Shown: positions 1 through 14,157, counted from the stretch's first letter. The stretch: 64,000 bases of DNA from Manduca sexta (GCF_014839805.1 NC_051129.1:930001-994000); one strand, 5' to 3'. Notes: generated by a model from the sequence alone, not told the origin. Numbers and translations are program-made.

Positions 1-3000
1 ATCCTCGCGAAACCTTTATAAAATTAAAATCAAAGCTTGTGTCGACAATGTCAAGCTAATTAAGGGGAAGCGTGGTAATCTGCGCGCGGCGTGCGTACGC
101 GCGTCCGCGTTTAACGCGCCGACGAAAGGATTTAAAAAACGCCTTTTTTATCAAACGCGACGATTGATCCACGATCGGTGAAACGCTGAGACGGTAGTTT
201 AATCGTTTTTGTCACGGTTTTTTTACGATGGATTAATAAAACATTTGTTGCAATGGATTAGTTTTGTAGTTGTTTGTTGTTCGGATTATTTATGTACGAG
301 GGGTAATGGTTTTTCCTGTTTGTGTAAAGCTTAAGTAAAGATTTTAATTAATTTAACGCAGTAAAAGTAAATCATATTGAAGTGAAAGTTTTTAGATATT
401 TTATTTTTGTTTCGATTTGAATGAATCTTTATGTGGTATTATTAATATAATACGAGTATTTTTTTTTATAAATAATATATTTTTATAAGTGTAAATATGG
501 GATATGGATTTATTAATTATATTAACCTCTGGTACTAAGTAGATTATGTCATATTCAATCAAAAGTGGTGATTTACAAATTGTTCTCAGGTCATAGGTAA
601 CAACACTGTTGTAATATCTGCTATATTACATGGCTCGATGTTACACAACACAGTCTGACGGCCTGACGTGCAGTTTGATTGAGTACGAGTATATTACTTC
701 GTATATTATATAAATATAATATTATGTTGGTGAAAAAAAGGAGGTCGCGTTTTTGTAGCGACTGTTATAACTTAGGACTATAATTTCTATGCCCAAAAGA
801 GTTGAATCTACTGTTTGATTTTGCAAAGCGCGTAATTATTAAAATATGTTACAATTCGTAAATTGTAGGGCGGATGCTCAAGCGGATAAGTAGAATACGC
901 CCAAACTACGCAAATGGTAGTTTTAATCCGTCGCTCAAATAAGAGCGTAACAATACCAAATTATCACATTCGAATTGGTGGAGCGTAAATTGCAGGACCA
1001 AATTAGATAAGACACGGTCTGTACCATCATTAAATCAATTTGTGCCGAAGCGTGAATCGAATTTCGACCCTCCGCTATGCATTCCACTGAATTATACTTC
1101 GCGTCACTCTAATGACATTGCAAAAATGTGCAAACGGACGCCATCCCGCCTTCGAGAGCAATCGGTCGTGTTTTTTCTACCCTGATTGTGTTTTCTTTAA
1201 AAAGTAAATATTTTGTTACTAAATTATGCAGTATTTATTTATCATTACGTAGCTTTGAGTGTACGCGCGTCGAGCTGTCGATTCTCTCACTGGAGGTAAT
1301 CATTTACAGTTTTGAAATAATGTAGATAAAATTCTACAATTTTTTTTTTAATTCATTACTTTGGTCGGTCTTGAATAAATTGATGTCTGAAGAATCTTAC
1401 AGGGGTAATTTTAAAGCGAAAATCTCACACAAAATGTATTACTAACCTAACTCAACCAAGCACTTCACTAAATACATAGCGATAAGACAATATCATTTTA
1501 AGTAACTACAAGTGTGCTCAATTTGTATTCACTTTGTAAGTGTAATTGAAGTTAAGAGGTGTCTTCGACGTGGAATTATTCATTCGTCAAGCTATCTCCA
1601 GTACATTTTATATCTAACGGTTATACAGGCGTGTGCCAAGAAATCTGCACGGTTTACATTAAAATACATTATATTATACAAATCATAGTTGAGCTTTATT
1701 TTAAAATATTTTAGTAACATATTTAGAATAAGGCATGTACCCTTAAACGCTAGGAAAAGAATTAAGCAAAGTAAAATATTACTTTAATGTTACCAGCCAT
1801 GTATATGTACTGCCCACTCTTGGCGACGGCCCACTTCTACTACTGAGAGTTGAAATATTATTTTAATACTTTATAATTGGTGGTGTATATACGAGTCCAC
1901 CTGAGTAAATCAGGTTTTATCTATTTCTGTCACCATCGTGAAATATGGAAACATTGTGTTTTACTTTGAAAGACGTTATAGCTAATGGGTATTTAAGAGA
2001 CTTGGCATCTAATATCTCAGGAAGTGAAGCGCAGGATTTTTCTTCAATGTCGTACGGTACTTGGAAATTAATTTATTTAATACAAAACAAGCAACCTAAT
2101 TGTATCCTTACTGGGTTGTATAAAAAATAAGATTTATCCTTTAAATTTAGTAGGTAATAGTTTGTCATAGAACTAAATTCGTGTATCCTCGTTTATCGAC
2201 AGAATAAACTATTGCTTTCACCGAAAAATAAAGCGACAAAAAATCGTTTCCCACCACTTTTCAAATTAAAAATAAGCATGTCCTATTATATTAAGTTAAA
2301 CGTCGTCAAAGAGGCGGACGGGCGCGCCATCCATCACCGTCATACACGATCATTTGTACTTACCGCCATCCCGCCCGGAGCAATCCCGGTATTGAATCCC
2401 GGGACGCTCTGTTTGACTAATGGCAGTCCCGGCATCGGCCAAACTGATTTATTAAATAAATTAACGTCCGTCTGATAAACGAGCTTTTTAAAAGGAAATT
2501 GTGTTGCGAATTAGAAACTTCCCCTTAAGTCCGCGACGTGGGTTAATCTCTCCTATAAAGGAGGTTTTGTATGTTTTTTTTCTGTAATCCCGCTTTTGAT
2601 CTGTACCGTGTAAATACCATTTAAAATCACAGATGTACAGTAAAATGTATTTTCCGGTAAATTTAACATAACCTCAATAAACCTTTTGCACAAAGGTTTA
2701 TTACCTTTCCGTGCCGTAGACTTTTTTTCACGCTCTATGGTCCCAAAAGAATTATGTCGGGCCTCAAAATTTGCTCTAGTAAGTTATAAAGTTTGGGGCG
2801 TTGCGGAACGAGGGTGGTTTACACCCCCGGCGAAATGGATACAATAAATGCCATAATTACCTTCTATTGAAACATCAAATTATACGCTTTATTTGGGTCC
2901 GAATACCCCAATTTTGAGTAAAAGCGACAATCATGCGAAACGTGCTGAAAGCGTGCGAATTGTGTGCGTGTGACAGTTGGGGCGGCCATCTTGTATTGTT

Positions 3001-4607
3001 ATTACAAATGGCGAAAGGTCAGTTCAGTAGCGGAAATAACAAACATCTGCCCTAATTTATAGTTTTACATATTATTATATTCGTTTATTTAAAGTGATTA
3101 TTGAATCATCATATTAGTATTAGTTCGTTCTTTTTAATTCATTTTCTGAGATAGAGGAACAAACGTACTTATTGAATTAACTATTGTTTAGTGTTTAGGT
3201 GAAAAACTTCATATGCTTCTTTAAGGCACGTCGACTGCGTAGTGGCTCCATTGGCCTACATAATTACCGTTTGTACAACATAAATACCGCATCGACGATA
3301 GTTGTTTCGCTGTTGATATAGGCCACGATTACCACGGAAGTTCCAACAGATTTTTTCAAGACATATATAGGAAGATTATGAGACTTAAAGGCCTAATATC
3401 TAGAGCCTTATCATAAATTAAAAGATTACTCACAGGCATATGACAGAGAATTCGCGCTCGAATAAAAGTATGAGTGTAAAAATTACAAGTTGCATGCCTT
3501 CAATGTTCAGGTGATATTTTTCCTTTTTTATTATTAATGTATATAAAAAGAAATGTCCTGTACTCCCTTTGAATAAATAAATTACATTGATAATTATATT
3601 ATTTTCTATGCCATAGCGATATAATATAACCCTTTTCATCTCTCACAAGGTTGTAATGAACTTGTAATTTGAATGAAATAAATGAACATAATATTCAACA
3701 AAGTTTTCAATTAAAAAAAGTTAATTTTGCGACTAAACGATATTGTTAATTTTGTGCAATGAATACATCTCATTACCTTCGTAAAGAGGCTGCGATGAAT
3801 AAATCATGGCGTCCCTTCCGGTCAAAATAAACTCTGGTAATTACGTTTTTAAACCTTCTTTCAGTCTTGATAGGTTATTGTTAACTTAATTGTAACTCTG
3901 CCTGTATTGGACATGAAACGTAATTAAGGAAAAGTTCGAAAACAAAATTTATAATTATTGCGATGTTATTTTTCTTATAATTATAAATTATATTACTTAA
4001 ATTATATTTTTAATATTTATCACAAGTATGATTAAGATAACGGGGTGCAGTTATTTTAATCACATTCTCAATTTCCATTGCAGCTTTTTAAGGAAAAACG
4101 TATAAAGTAGGTATATATAATATTATCTATATTTTAGTCAAAGACTTTAAACAATATAGTTACAGGTCGGACACCAAGGCTAAATTTGTACTCTAAAAGT
4201 TATTACTAATTGGTAATAAGTCGTTGTCTTATTGAAATGTGCGTGTGACAAGATGTCACAGCGTCCTTAGATATTGATACAAGCAATATATTTACAGAAA
4301 ATATGCTAATATGCACAGTAAAAACATGCAAATCATGATATGGAAAAAATATGTTATTTTACATTGTTTTTTTTTTTGCTATTTGAGTAACCATAGCATG
4401 AGCGCAAAATTTTTGTATGACTTTCTTCCCGACGTACGCTCTATATAATCTCAGAATTCTTTGATTGTAATAATTTTTTTTAAATTTTAATATATGTATT
4501 TGTAATATTTTATGATTTTTTTTTTTTTATCAGTCAAGCTTCTGTTTAGGCTGCTGACTATGACCGCAAGTATTTTGAATTTTAGGTACAGCATCTACCT
4601 GACATTT
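1..4607. other. Gene-poor left flank
   Basis: I recognise no gene here. The first 130 bases hold a short GC-rich patch with many CpGs near 80-125, then the sequence becomes AT-rich. The open frames are short, low-complexity and resemble no family I know. A degraded reverse SINE fragment lies near 1797-1950. Seen directly: base composition and lack of convincing coding sequence. An exon of a distant gene cannot be excluded. Confidence 0.5.
1797..1950 (-). repeat. Degraded SINE fragment (family S1)
   Basis: The stretch reading 'gtactgcccactcttggcgacggcccacttctactactgagag' matches, in reverse, the 3' part of the tRNA-derived SINE seen intact near 16.16-16.49 kb (there 'cagtagtagaggaagcccgtgctcagcagtgggcaag'). 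The match weakens quickly, so the right edge is a guess. Confidence 0.4.
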
Positions 4608-4862
4608 TTTTTATACGGGGACTTTAAAGTGACCCCACTGCACTTGATGGTAAGTGGAGTGGGGTCCAATAGAATGTCCACTTATGTGAGATGACTACCC
4701 CTCGACAGTCGACACAATTATGCCGGCCTGACAGAGCCGGATATACAATTACACAGGCTGATCCCGGAACGCGACACACTTACGTGGAATACTATGACGG
4801 GTTTTTAGTGTACGGTGGTCGTTATCCGGGCAGATATAAAAATATCCTACCACCAGCAAACA
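4608..4862 (+). repeat. Interspersed repeat R2, copy 1
   Basis: This is the first of five copies of a repeat of about 240 bases with landmarks 'gtggggtccaatagaatg', 'acacaattatgccgg', 'ggatataca' and 'cacacttacgtgg'. The other copies are near 5.41, 16.88 (reverse), 36.0 and 55.19 kb (reverse). Frames through it are shared between copies only because the DNA is, so I do not call them genes. The transposon class is not clear to me. Confidence 0.75.
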
Positions 4863-5225
4863 TGTGACATTGCAGTCGAAATTGCCACCAAACCCATAAA
4901 CAAAGCTATGTCAAAAGATAAGCCCAAACCGACAGTTTTATACATTATACTACCAATAAATCGTCGAAAGTACTTATTATAGTTAATGTTGTTTGAAACA
5001 AATTTATTGTATTGTAAATTGTTATTATTGTGCCGGCTTTATAGCCTGCCACGATAATGTCCCTTTATGTAGAGTGGAGGTCATTTGCAAGTGTCTATTG
5101 TGATTTAATTTGTGTGTCTTATCTGTACATATCTTTTGTTGGTTATATTTTACGTAATGTTTCGAGATAGGGCTTTTGGTAGATAAGTTTCATTCAACAA
5201 TGAGTTTAATTTGATATTTATATAA

Positions 5226-5412
5226 TGGCTCCGTGGCGCAGTTGTGTTGCGTGCGCGGTTCGACTTCCGCTCAGAGGTCTTGGGTTTGAATACCGAGTTG
5301 TGTTGATATTGGGTTTGTTTCTATGAGTCTGTAATAGGGAATTTGGGCCCAATATGAAATACGCTCGCTTCCTTTCAAACGCACAGAGAAAAATAGATGC
5401 CCAAGTTGTATC
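5226..5412 (+). repeat. tRNA-derived SINE head (family S2)
   Basis: The sequence starts like a tRNA ('ggctccgtggcgcagttg', an A-box) and has a B-box-like 'gggtttgaatacc' about 45 bases on. A tail containing 'gggcccaatatgaaatacgctcgc' follows. Related copies are near 52.31 kb and, weakly, 15.07 kb. The acceptor stem does not close convincingly, so this is a SINE promoter and not a working tRNA gene. It runs straight into an R2 repeat, so the two may be one composite element or a nested insertion. Confidence 0.65.
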
Positions 5413-5645
5413 TCTGATCACACCTGATGGTAAGTGGAGTGGGGTCCAATAGAATATCGACTGACGAGAGATGATTACCCCTGGGCAATTGACACAATTA
5501 TGCCGTTGGAACCGGATATACATAGGCTGATCCCAGAACGTGACACACTTACGTGGGCCATTATGGTGGGTTTTAACATCTTGTGTACAGTGGTCACTAT
5601 CCGGCCGGATATAAAATATATCCTACAACCAGCCCTACCCCTTTG
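5413..5645 (+). repeat. Interspersed repeat R2, copy 2
   Basis: This carries the same landmarks as the copy at 4608, in the same orientation: 'gtggggtccaatagaatatcg', 'acacaattatgccg' and 'gtgacacacttacgtgg'. The two frames of 60 codons or more that cross it are repeat sequence. Confidence 0.75.
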
Positions 5646-5871
5646 GGGGTGGAGTTTCAAGGTCATTGCAGCCAGTGCAGGAGAATATTACCTAAAGTCC
5701 CAGAGTGGCGACAACGTGCAATGCATGTTCCTATACCTACTTTCAATGAACCACAATGAAATATGTAATGATTGTGTGATACTTTTGCCTACAATATACA
5801 CGCATATAAACGTCTTAGTTACATTATCAGTATGCAATAAACATTGAAATATATGTATGTGACTAAAAAAC

Positions 5872-5925
5872 CATTCAAACCGGCATCGAACCCGCGACCC
5901 GCGCGACCTGCAGGTTATCTAGACA
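5872..5925 (-). repeat. tRNA-like SINE head remnant
   Basis: On the minus strand this reads 'gcgggtcgcgggttcgatgcc', a good Pol III B-box. No A-box or acceptor stem is apparent, so it is most likely the head of a decayed SINE. Confidence 0.4.
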
Positions 5926-6483
5926 GGTAATTTTCCCGTTTACTATCCACTTCGCGTATCTATTCCGCTTGTACAATAGAGCGATTGTTAATTATTATTA
6001 TAGACCAGACGTGGGCAGGTGCGGACTCAGGTGGTATACTGGGGGCGTAAGTCTTTCGTTGACACGTTTATTATTGCATATCAAGATTTAAGGTCAGTTG
6101 CACTGTATTTAGACTGTGATATCGGTGCAATTAATATTTGTGTGTTTGATTCATCTATATTTATGGGTCTCAGTTTAAAACTAGAAAAAAAAGTTAAAAC
6201 ATGAGTTGCGTAATTTTAAATTTATGTTACCATTAAGTTACAGATCGACATTATTTACTTCAGAAATAAGCTTTCAATACGGCCAGGGGTCATATCCCCG
6301 TAATTTCCCTCACTCCCTCCCTGCCCTAATGCTATAATTATGTCCATTTTGTTACCCGCACACGTTACCATAAAGCCGTTGTGTGTACACCATACAAGGT
6401 ATTTACGAGTACGAGCGTGGTATGATTGCGCAATTGTTTTATTTCTACGCAAGTTTCTTGATTACTTTAATGTTTTATTTCAA

Positions 6484-7212
6484 ACTAGCTTCCGCCCGCA
6501 GCTTCGCCCGCGTGGATTTCGGACTTCAAAAATGGAGCCGGTCGGGAACGTTCGAGAATGTTCGTTTTACCAAGCTACTCGCTACGTGATTCGCTAGCCT
6601 CTAGGTGCCAAGCAAGCCGCCTGCCTGTGCGTTCGCGACCTTATATATATACAAAAATAATCCTTATAACATGATTCAGTATTCACGCGTGATGGCTTAT
6701 TATTAGCGTATTTCATGTATAACATTGGTGTTTCTATACCGATTTCTATGATTATTTTTTATGGAATATTTAATAATGTTAACTTTTTTAATTAGGGATG
6801 ACTGAGAGTGTTATAAACGTAAGAGTAGACAAATATAATGAGAAAGCTTCGAACTGCTAAGCTATCGGGAGTTACACGTGTTATTGTGAGTCAACCATAA
6901 AAGATAGACATATGCTGTCGTGGGATATTTTTTACATAATTTTAAGGAGAACATTTCCGTCATACATGATTTTTGTGTAGCTTTAACCATTAAGGCTGCA
7001 CACGCGACGGAAACTTAAAAAATTGAGTAACTTCTCCCGTTTTCCCAACATTTCCCTTCACTGCTCCGCTCCTATTAATTGTAGCGTGATGAAAAGTATA
7101 CTATAACCAGCACAGGAGTATGAAAAATAATTGTACCAAGTTTCGTTAAAATCCGTCGTGTAGTTTTTGTTTCTATAACGGTTATACAGACAGACAGACA
7201 GACAAAAATTTT
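6484..7212 (+). repeat. Dispersed retroelement-like repeat (family R3), single-unit copy
   Basis: It begins 'aactagcttccgcccgcagcttcgcccgcg', a start common to many lepidopteran dispersed repeats, and ends in a short CAGA microsatellite at about 7188-7206. Internally it holds 'gtcatacatgatttttgtg', 'gctgcacacgcgacggaaact' and 'cactgctccgctcctatt', which recur near 50.18-51.06 kb. That copy carries four tandem copies of a 123-base unit; this one carries about one. No open frame codes for transposon protein. Confidence 0.65.
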
Positions 7213-8464
7213 ACTAATTGCATTTTTGGCATCAGTATCGATCCCTAATCACCCCCTGATAGTTATTTTGGAAATATAAGCTATTTAATTGTACAACGGT
7301 TAATGAATCGACATTAGGAAAACAAAATAAAACGCGTACGGATCTACAACACAGCCTAGTTTCATAGCACAGCGTTAAAATTATGCAAATATATTTAAAT
7401 AACAATAAATTACAATAATTATCCAATCAGTTATAAAATAAACGGTATTTGTAACACGCATAAAGCACCAAATATCATTGTAGATAACGAGTTCATTCAT
7501 AATTATTATGATTCAGTATTCAGTGAATGTGGGTGTTATTAACTAGTTTCAGTTAAACCACTTTAGCTGTTAAAAGTGCTTAGTGCTAATACGGGTAGCG
7601 AGCATATTTGGGATGTGTTCGTTGTTGGACATCATTTATTCTAACAAATCGGTGGTTTACGTCCTATGTCAATTTTTATGGAATAATTACTTTTTGTATA
7701 GGTAACAGAAAAGATATTCATTTATGGTTCCTTCTTTATTAGTTTAGGAATAATTGATTTTTTATCTGAAATAGAAATAGATTCCTGTGATATGTATAGT
7801 TCAATTTGGGCAAAAAATATAAATCTTTTAACAGTGAGCTAACGAAAGGCTTTGAGATATAAGTATTATTTATTTATATATTTATATATTTGGGAAACAT
7901 ACAATATTTTGACTCTTATAGATATTATGTTATAGTTTGTAAACGTGTACTTCTAAAAAACTTTCGCATTTTATGAGTACAAATAATTAAGATAGTATTG
8001 TTCACATTAGTCACTATGTAAATACAATAAACAATAGATATGGTTAATTATCTTCTAGGCTCATACAAATTTCTCAAAATTGATTAGATATCAGCTAATA
8101 CCTAATGACAAAGGAATTTTAATTTAAATACTTCAAATAGTTGGCTGTTTGTCGTGTCCGTGTGTCCCCGTGTTGTTACGTCATCTTGTAAATAAACTGT
8201 CATCTTCAACGTAAAGTTACGATCATTGCTGTTTGCCGACAACATTAGAACAATAACGTTGTTCTAACTCTGCGTGAGGTTGACGTGAAATCACGTCCTG
8301 CTGAATAGACTGACGTTTTATGCCGTCTCAATTATTGCAATAACAGTTTATCCTATATGGCATTATTTGTTTAGGTAGTATGGCTATTTTTGCCGCCATA
8401 CAACAGTGTGTATTCATTGTTGTTTTCCGGTTTGAAGAACATTGTAGCCAGTGTAACTACTGGA

Positions 8465-8605
8465 CATAATGAGACTTACATCTCATATCTCAGGATGGCG
8501 AGCGCAGTGGAATATCAAAGGATACTTTATAATTCAAGGTGTTGGATGGTGTTTCTACTGTCCAACCATCCATCAGGCGAACGGCAAGCTCGTCTCGTCC
8601 TTTAA
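8465..8605 (+). repeat. Repeat R4 fragment, forward copy
   Basis: The run 'ctcaggatggcgagcgcagtggaatatcaa' followed by 'gtgttggatggtgtttctactgt' is repeated in reverse at 9608-9770. The frame starting at 8390 covers this repeat and is not a gene. A shorter piece of the same family ('gtgttggatgatatttctactgt') lies near 50.02 kb. Confidence 0.6.
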
Positions 8606-9607
8606 TAAGTAATCACAGCAATAAAAAAAAGTAGTCTCATTTATCGCTTCTGAATAAATAGGCGATTTGTTTCATGATGAACTTGGTTACCTTATTGTAC
8701 GTTATTAAACTTCATTAGTTTAAGTTACGATTATTGTGATATAAGTGATGACACTTATTAAAGTTTTGAAACCTATGCAAAAATGAGAGGAGTTAAGTAT
8801 TTATTTTATATCACATTAATATACAGTTGTTACCTCAATGCTATAGTGTCTTATTACAAACAATCCTAAATATCTGTTAAAGTCAATAAATAAATAATAA
8901 TATTTACATAAACCACACTTGTAAGTATTAAACTAATAACAATAACTTAGCTTTATACAACAGGACCTTTGCGAACTCACTCATTTTGCATGTTAAGACA
9001 TATTTACATGAATTGGTTTTAAGTTCCATATTTGTCTGTTTCCTGTTGTATGTTGACTACGTAAATAATTATTTCGTTTATATTAGAATTATTGTGATAG
9101 GAAATACAAATAAATACTATTTATATTTAATCTCCGACGTAAAAAGAGATGTTCGTTTCATATCTATTTTATTTTTTTAACATATTTAAGTCACAATGGT
9201 ATTTGTTAGTAAATAACATCGAGAAACCAATTAGATTTATCTATTTGTCAGTGGTATCATACTCAAGAAAATTTGATTTATTTTTCCACATCTGACAAAG
9301 ACATAACTAATTAATCATATTGTCATTGATATTGAGTATTAAGTAGATCTAGCCGAGATTAACTCTGTCTATTAGTAATCCATTGATTTATGAGATATCC
9401 GTGCGAACTGTAGCACAGTGGTCCTCTGTTGTTGGTGTTCGCAGACGCCGTGTCACCAATGAGTTCCACAAACAGACAGACATGTGCGCGATAAACTATG
9501 TTACGATTCAGTTTGGTTTAGGATTTTTTGTGAAAGAACTAGGGGCGTATTAATAAGTCAAGCTCACCTTTGAGCGGGATCTCAAGTTTCGTTTTGTTGC
9601 TTTGAAT

Positions 9608-9770
9608 GACGAAACGAGGTTGATGTTTGCCTGATGGTAAGCGATACGATCGCCTACAAACAGAAGAAACATCATCCAACACTTTGAATTACAAAGTATT
9701 GTTTGATATTCCACTGCGCTCGCCATCCTGAGACAAGAGAAGTCTTATTATGTTCAATAGTTATGCTAGC
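9608..9770 (-). repeat. Repeat R4 fragment, reverse copy
   Basis: The reverse complement contains 'ctcaggatggcgagcgcagtggaatatcaa' and 'gtgttggatgatgtttcttctgt', matching the forward copy about 1.1 kb to the left. It ends in 'accatcaggcaaaca', a motif also seen at the end of other R4 pieces. Confidence 0.6.
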
Positions 9771-12700
9771 TAAAATCTCCTTCAAACAGGAACACAACAG
9801 TGACTACAAACTGCTGCTTGGCGACAGAAATAGACATTGCGATGATACCTACCCAAGCGGACTCTCACATATGAGATACCTACGACCAGTAAAAGTAGTA
9901 AAGTCAAGTAGACGTTAAATGTATTGAAATCCGTCTTTTGTAATTTCGTGTATTCTTTATAAGAGACAGCTACGATAGTATAGGTAAAAGAGTACAAGTA
10001 TCCTCTATTTACATCCACAGCTATCGAAGCTGTCCTTCAAGTAGAACTCCCGTAATTACGGGTATGTTATTCGTAGGATTTAGAGAAGGACGTTTAGGGC
10101 TCTCTTACCGTCCAAAACTGCAATCTGACGCCTCGTGTAGATTTCTTGTAAGACAGTGGTACAGCCACAGTTAAGTGCTGTAGACAATTACGTCTACAGC
10201 GTGACTATGTTTGGACCACAGGCCCTATATTAGTCAAATTAATACAGCAATAAAACATTGGAATTCAGAATACCCAATGTATCGTTTTTAAATGAAATAG
10301 TATTCAATTAGGCAATAAACGACAGTTCAAAATGACGGCAGTATATCAATGTATTCAGTTGTTCCACATACATAACGTGTTTCGTGCTAATACACTCGTA
10401 CCTACTAAATTTTCCAATAAAATATCTATCGAGATAAAATACTTAATCACCACTGGTTTGAGGTGAAAATATATTCCCACGCGAATAGGGATACCATGAT
10501 TTAGATTCTTTGTATTGGTTTTAATTTGTATTTGCAAATGTTTTATCAAATGTCCAGGTTGAATGTGGACATATATTTTTGTGGATAACCTGTTGAAGTT
10601 CAAGAAAAGACATTTTTGATTATAAGACTATAATCTATGTCTGCGAAATTATTACCAATTAAAGTTATTACTTAATATGTTTAGGGTTTAAGTAATGTTT
10701 CGACTAGGTGGGCACTTTTGTTTCCCCTCTCGTCCGCTGATATTCTATCTTGACGTCACTTCAATTACCATCAAGGGTAGGAGAGTAATTTAGCCGAGCC
10801 GTTATAAAAAAATAATGTTATTAATCCATATTTAGTGTTTAATCCATATTTATTTACGTACATAAGAATAGCCATGCAATATTTTAAGATTATTTATTCT
10901 AAATCAAAGAGACGGGTTTCGAGAAATATCCGGTTCGGATTCAACAATATGCACACCCTACACGCAAAACGCATAAATTTCAACTGAGTGAAATAAACAC
11001 GTGAAGTTGATAATTTAATAATAATAATAATTTATCAGTGCAATTAATCATACAGTTCTGCGGGAAACACAGAGCGGAGCCTACTGTGTGCCATTTGTTG
11101 TAGATAACATTAAGGAACGTGTAATTGTCCTAGAAAGGGTAGGCAGCGGTAGATAAGGATCTAAGAATAGTTACATAATTTCGTGTAACCGGGATTTTGC
11201 TTACGACGGCAGCCGTGGTAATAGCTTACTTGTTGGTAAGTGGTCACCATCGCTCAAGGACGTCGGAAATGCCAGGAGCCCAGCCAGGCCATTGTCTATC
11301 GTAAAAAACGATCAAATTAGTATATAAAAACACTTGTTACTAATCTTTTTAGTTGAAAATCTCCAAAAAATGTACTCAAATTATACCATCAGTAGATAAG
11401 CTGGTTACCCAACAGCACTCCTACTAGCAATTCACATGTTTACATGATTGTAATCGTTATCGTCATAATGTTCCGCACATGTTAACTTGGAGACTAGCAA
11501 TCCGACAAGGGTCTTGCGAAACTTGTGCATTCATTTTAGAGTTTCGTACTCAAATATTGTACGGAATCTTATTACTAGGCTAGGCTGTTTGTTATAAAAC
11601 ATTTAAAAGTATAAAACCTACTACAATGTTTTGTTTCGGTGAATCCGGCAGTAAGGCCGGCATATTTTTAGTGACCGACACGAGACGCAGTGTCTTTAAT
11701 TTATATTTTCACATCGTACTAGTAGGAATTATAATGGAGAATATTTGGAACGTATTTTTTAATTTCGTCGTACTTACCTACCACCCACTGTCTTAATGTT
11801 TCCTTATCCTGTTTCGATCTTCGATAGAGCAAGTTTTATTTATTTGTTGACGTCATGAGATGGAAATAGACAGTTCACGACAGTATCTGAGCTATATTTT
11901 AAGTTTATAAAATGCAAATGCTATCCGCCGTTAGTCGTTACGGATACATGTCGCTTTGGTTATATTTTACTGCTACATGAAATGACGATGTTGGTCGAGG
12001 CGCAAAGGAAAAGAAACAGCGGTTAGAGAAGATATACCATTATATCTATTCAACTGATTGAGACTGGCGTCTGGCTTGGCGTAGCGCTACCCACGACTGT
12101 CCAAGAACATCAGAATTTTGATTTACAAATTCGACGTAGCTTTGCATTGCGCTCATTGTTCTGAGATACCTGAATTAAAAATTCATTATGTCCAGTCATT
12201 ACGTTGGCTGTAATACCCTTTAAATCTACGAGAGTACTTTTATACTGCTTTGTAGTTCATAGTTCTTTATGGTATTGTCGCTTATCATCAATTGTAGGGG
12301 TTGCTTATCTCATGACTTGTGTTAAAAAAAACTCCAAAATTTATCAGTCTATTCTAATAATTTTCTCCATGTTTGCTTTTTGCAAAGTTCTATCAATTAG
12401 AAGTAACATCATTCAACATTTCTATTGCTTCTTCTTCACCAAGTTCATCAGTTTGGTCGTAATTTCGATAAATTAGCTTAACCTTAGCTGGTTCAAAGTA
12501 ACCGATAGAGGAAAATAACTAACGATAATTTAGAGTGGTCTTTCCTCTGGATTCTTTTGGTTACTTCGAAGAATATAGGCGTAGAAATAAAAAGAACAGG
12601 CCAGTTTGTATTAATTTAAAAATTAAATTAATAATTTAGTTTATGGGTTGGATCACGCATAACTGCTCATATGCTTATTAGACTTAAATCAAGAGGATTT

Positions 12701-14157
12701 TCCTCCTGGGTTTGTTTGCATTATCCTAATAACTTCGAAGAAAGCACGAATAATTTATTTGCAACTATATTGTTAGTTACTTTATTAAATTCGAGGCTGT
12801 GATTTACTTTCAATACTAATACAATATAGAAATATTTATGTATTTCAAATAGGATATGAAGTAAGTTTTGGAAAATCATTCACTCACAGGACGGTAACAT
12901 TTTGTTCTATAACTAATGTAAATTAGTTTTGAGGGCATTTTTCCTAGAGCTTGACATGGACGGTACCGCGGGCAAAACCTGTATAACTAAGCGTAAAGTT
13001 TAATTAGATCGATTAATGTGTTTCTCTATATTTTCAAATACACAGTATGCCAAACGATATAGTTCAATAGGTCTTGATTAATTCTTTAATAATCTGTAAC
13101 AATGATGCGGATGTGCCCGTTTCTGAGAACCCGGTCGGTTACCGGATCTGTCCGCAAAAAAACTATAAGAGAAATATCTTTCATTAACATAGTTTTTGTA
13201 GCGCAGACATTTTTTGCCAAATGTATTTCAATCATAGTTTTCCGCGTGCAGAAATACGCTTCCCCTGGAGATTCGCTGGTATTTTATTAATTTTAAAATA
13301 TCGAATTTTGTTTTAGATTCCATATTTAGAGGCCTTGGATATTAGGTTCCTTCGAGTGAAGCCTCAATTCATATCAAGTTGATTTTTTGTTTCATCAGGC
13401 GGGTTATTTATCGTGTGAACATTAAAATAGTTTCGTTATATGTAAAGTCGGCCTAGATAGTTAAGTGAGGTATGTACCTCACTGTACTGTACTTAAGTAA
13501 GTACAATAGGTATTTAAGTCTATTTTCCAATGGCAAAGGGTTCATGTACCCCGATTCCTATCGGCTTCCCTTTAGTAATTTATGTTAAATTTAATTATCA
13601 TTTTCTAATGATGAATGCGGTCTGCAATTATCAGATGCATATGAGTACCTAAGTATAATATGTTGTGTGGTTTTCCACTTCAAAAATTTCACCATACGCC
13701 ATTGCTTTTTTCAACACTACATATTTGTCCGCACCCGCTCCGCTTATGAGCATAACCGCTCGTTATTAATAAAGCGAATAAGCTATATATTGGTCCACTT
13801 TCCATACCAGTGCTATTTATTAAAGATAATGTATGTTAAGTGTTAACTGTCATACTCGATAATAAAATTTGCACACGCCTTACATCACATAGGCAGATCT
13901 TATCGCTTAACAAGATACGTGGAAATCTAGAATAAAGTTGTACTTTTTAATTACTCCTAACAGATAAGACTAGGCGGTAGGTCGTGTGCGTACTTGTGAA
14001 ACTTTATCTATGAGGGTAGGTATAATAATTCTATGGTGTAAGGAGAAGCAGTGACATTGCAGCCAGTGTAGTCATGAAAGATGCTGGGAATTACTGAATG
14101 ACAAATTCAGTGTAGTAAGACGCATATGTATAATAATATTATCAGTATGTATTATAT

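Larger units (their letters stand above)
7213..14157. other. Gene-poor stretch with decayed repeats
   Basis: No gene is recognised. Supported content is an inverted pair of repeat fragments near 8.46 and 9.61 kb, two small palindromes near 10.05 and 10.18 kb, and a common lepidopteran repeat fragment near 11.22 kb ('cttgttggtaagtggtcaccatcgc'). The remaining frames are short, AT-rich and unfamiliar. Confidence 0.5.

Noticed and set aside
5226..5300. Possible tRNA gene
   Set aside because: A- and B-boxes are present but the acceptor and anticodon stems do not pair well, and a SINE tail follows. The same applies to 52310, 16162, 5872 and 61366.
5434..5847. 137-codon plus frame
   Set aside because: It spans repeat R2, which occurs five times in the window, and continues into unrelated AT-rich DNA.
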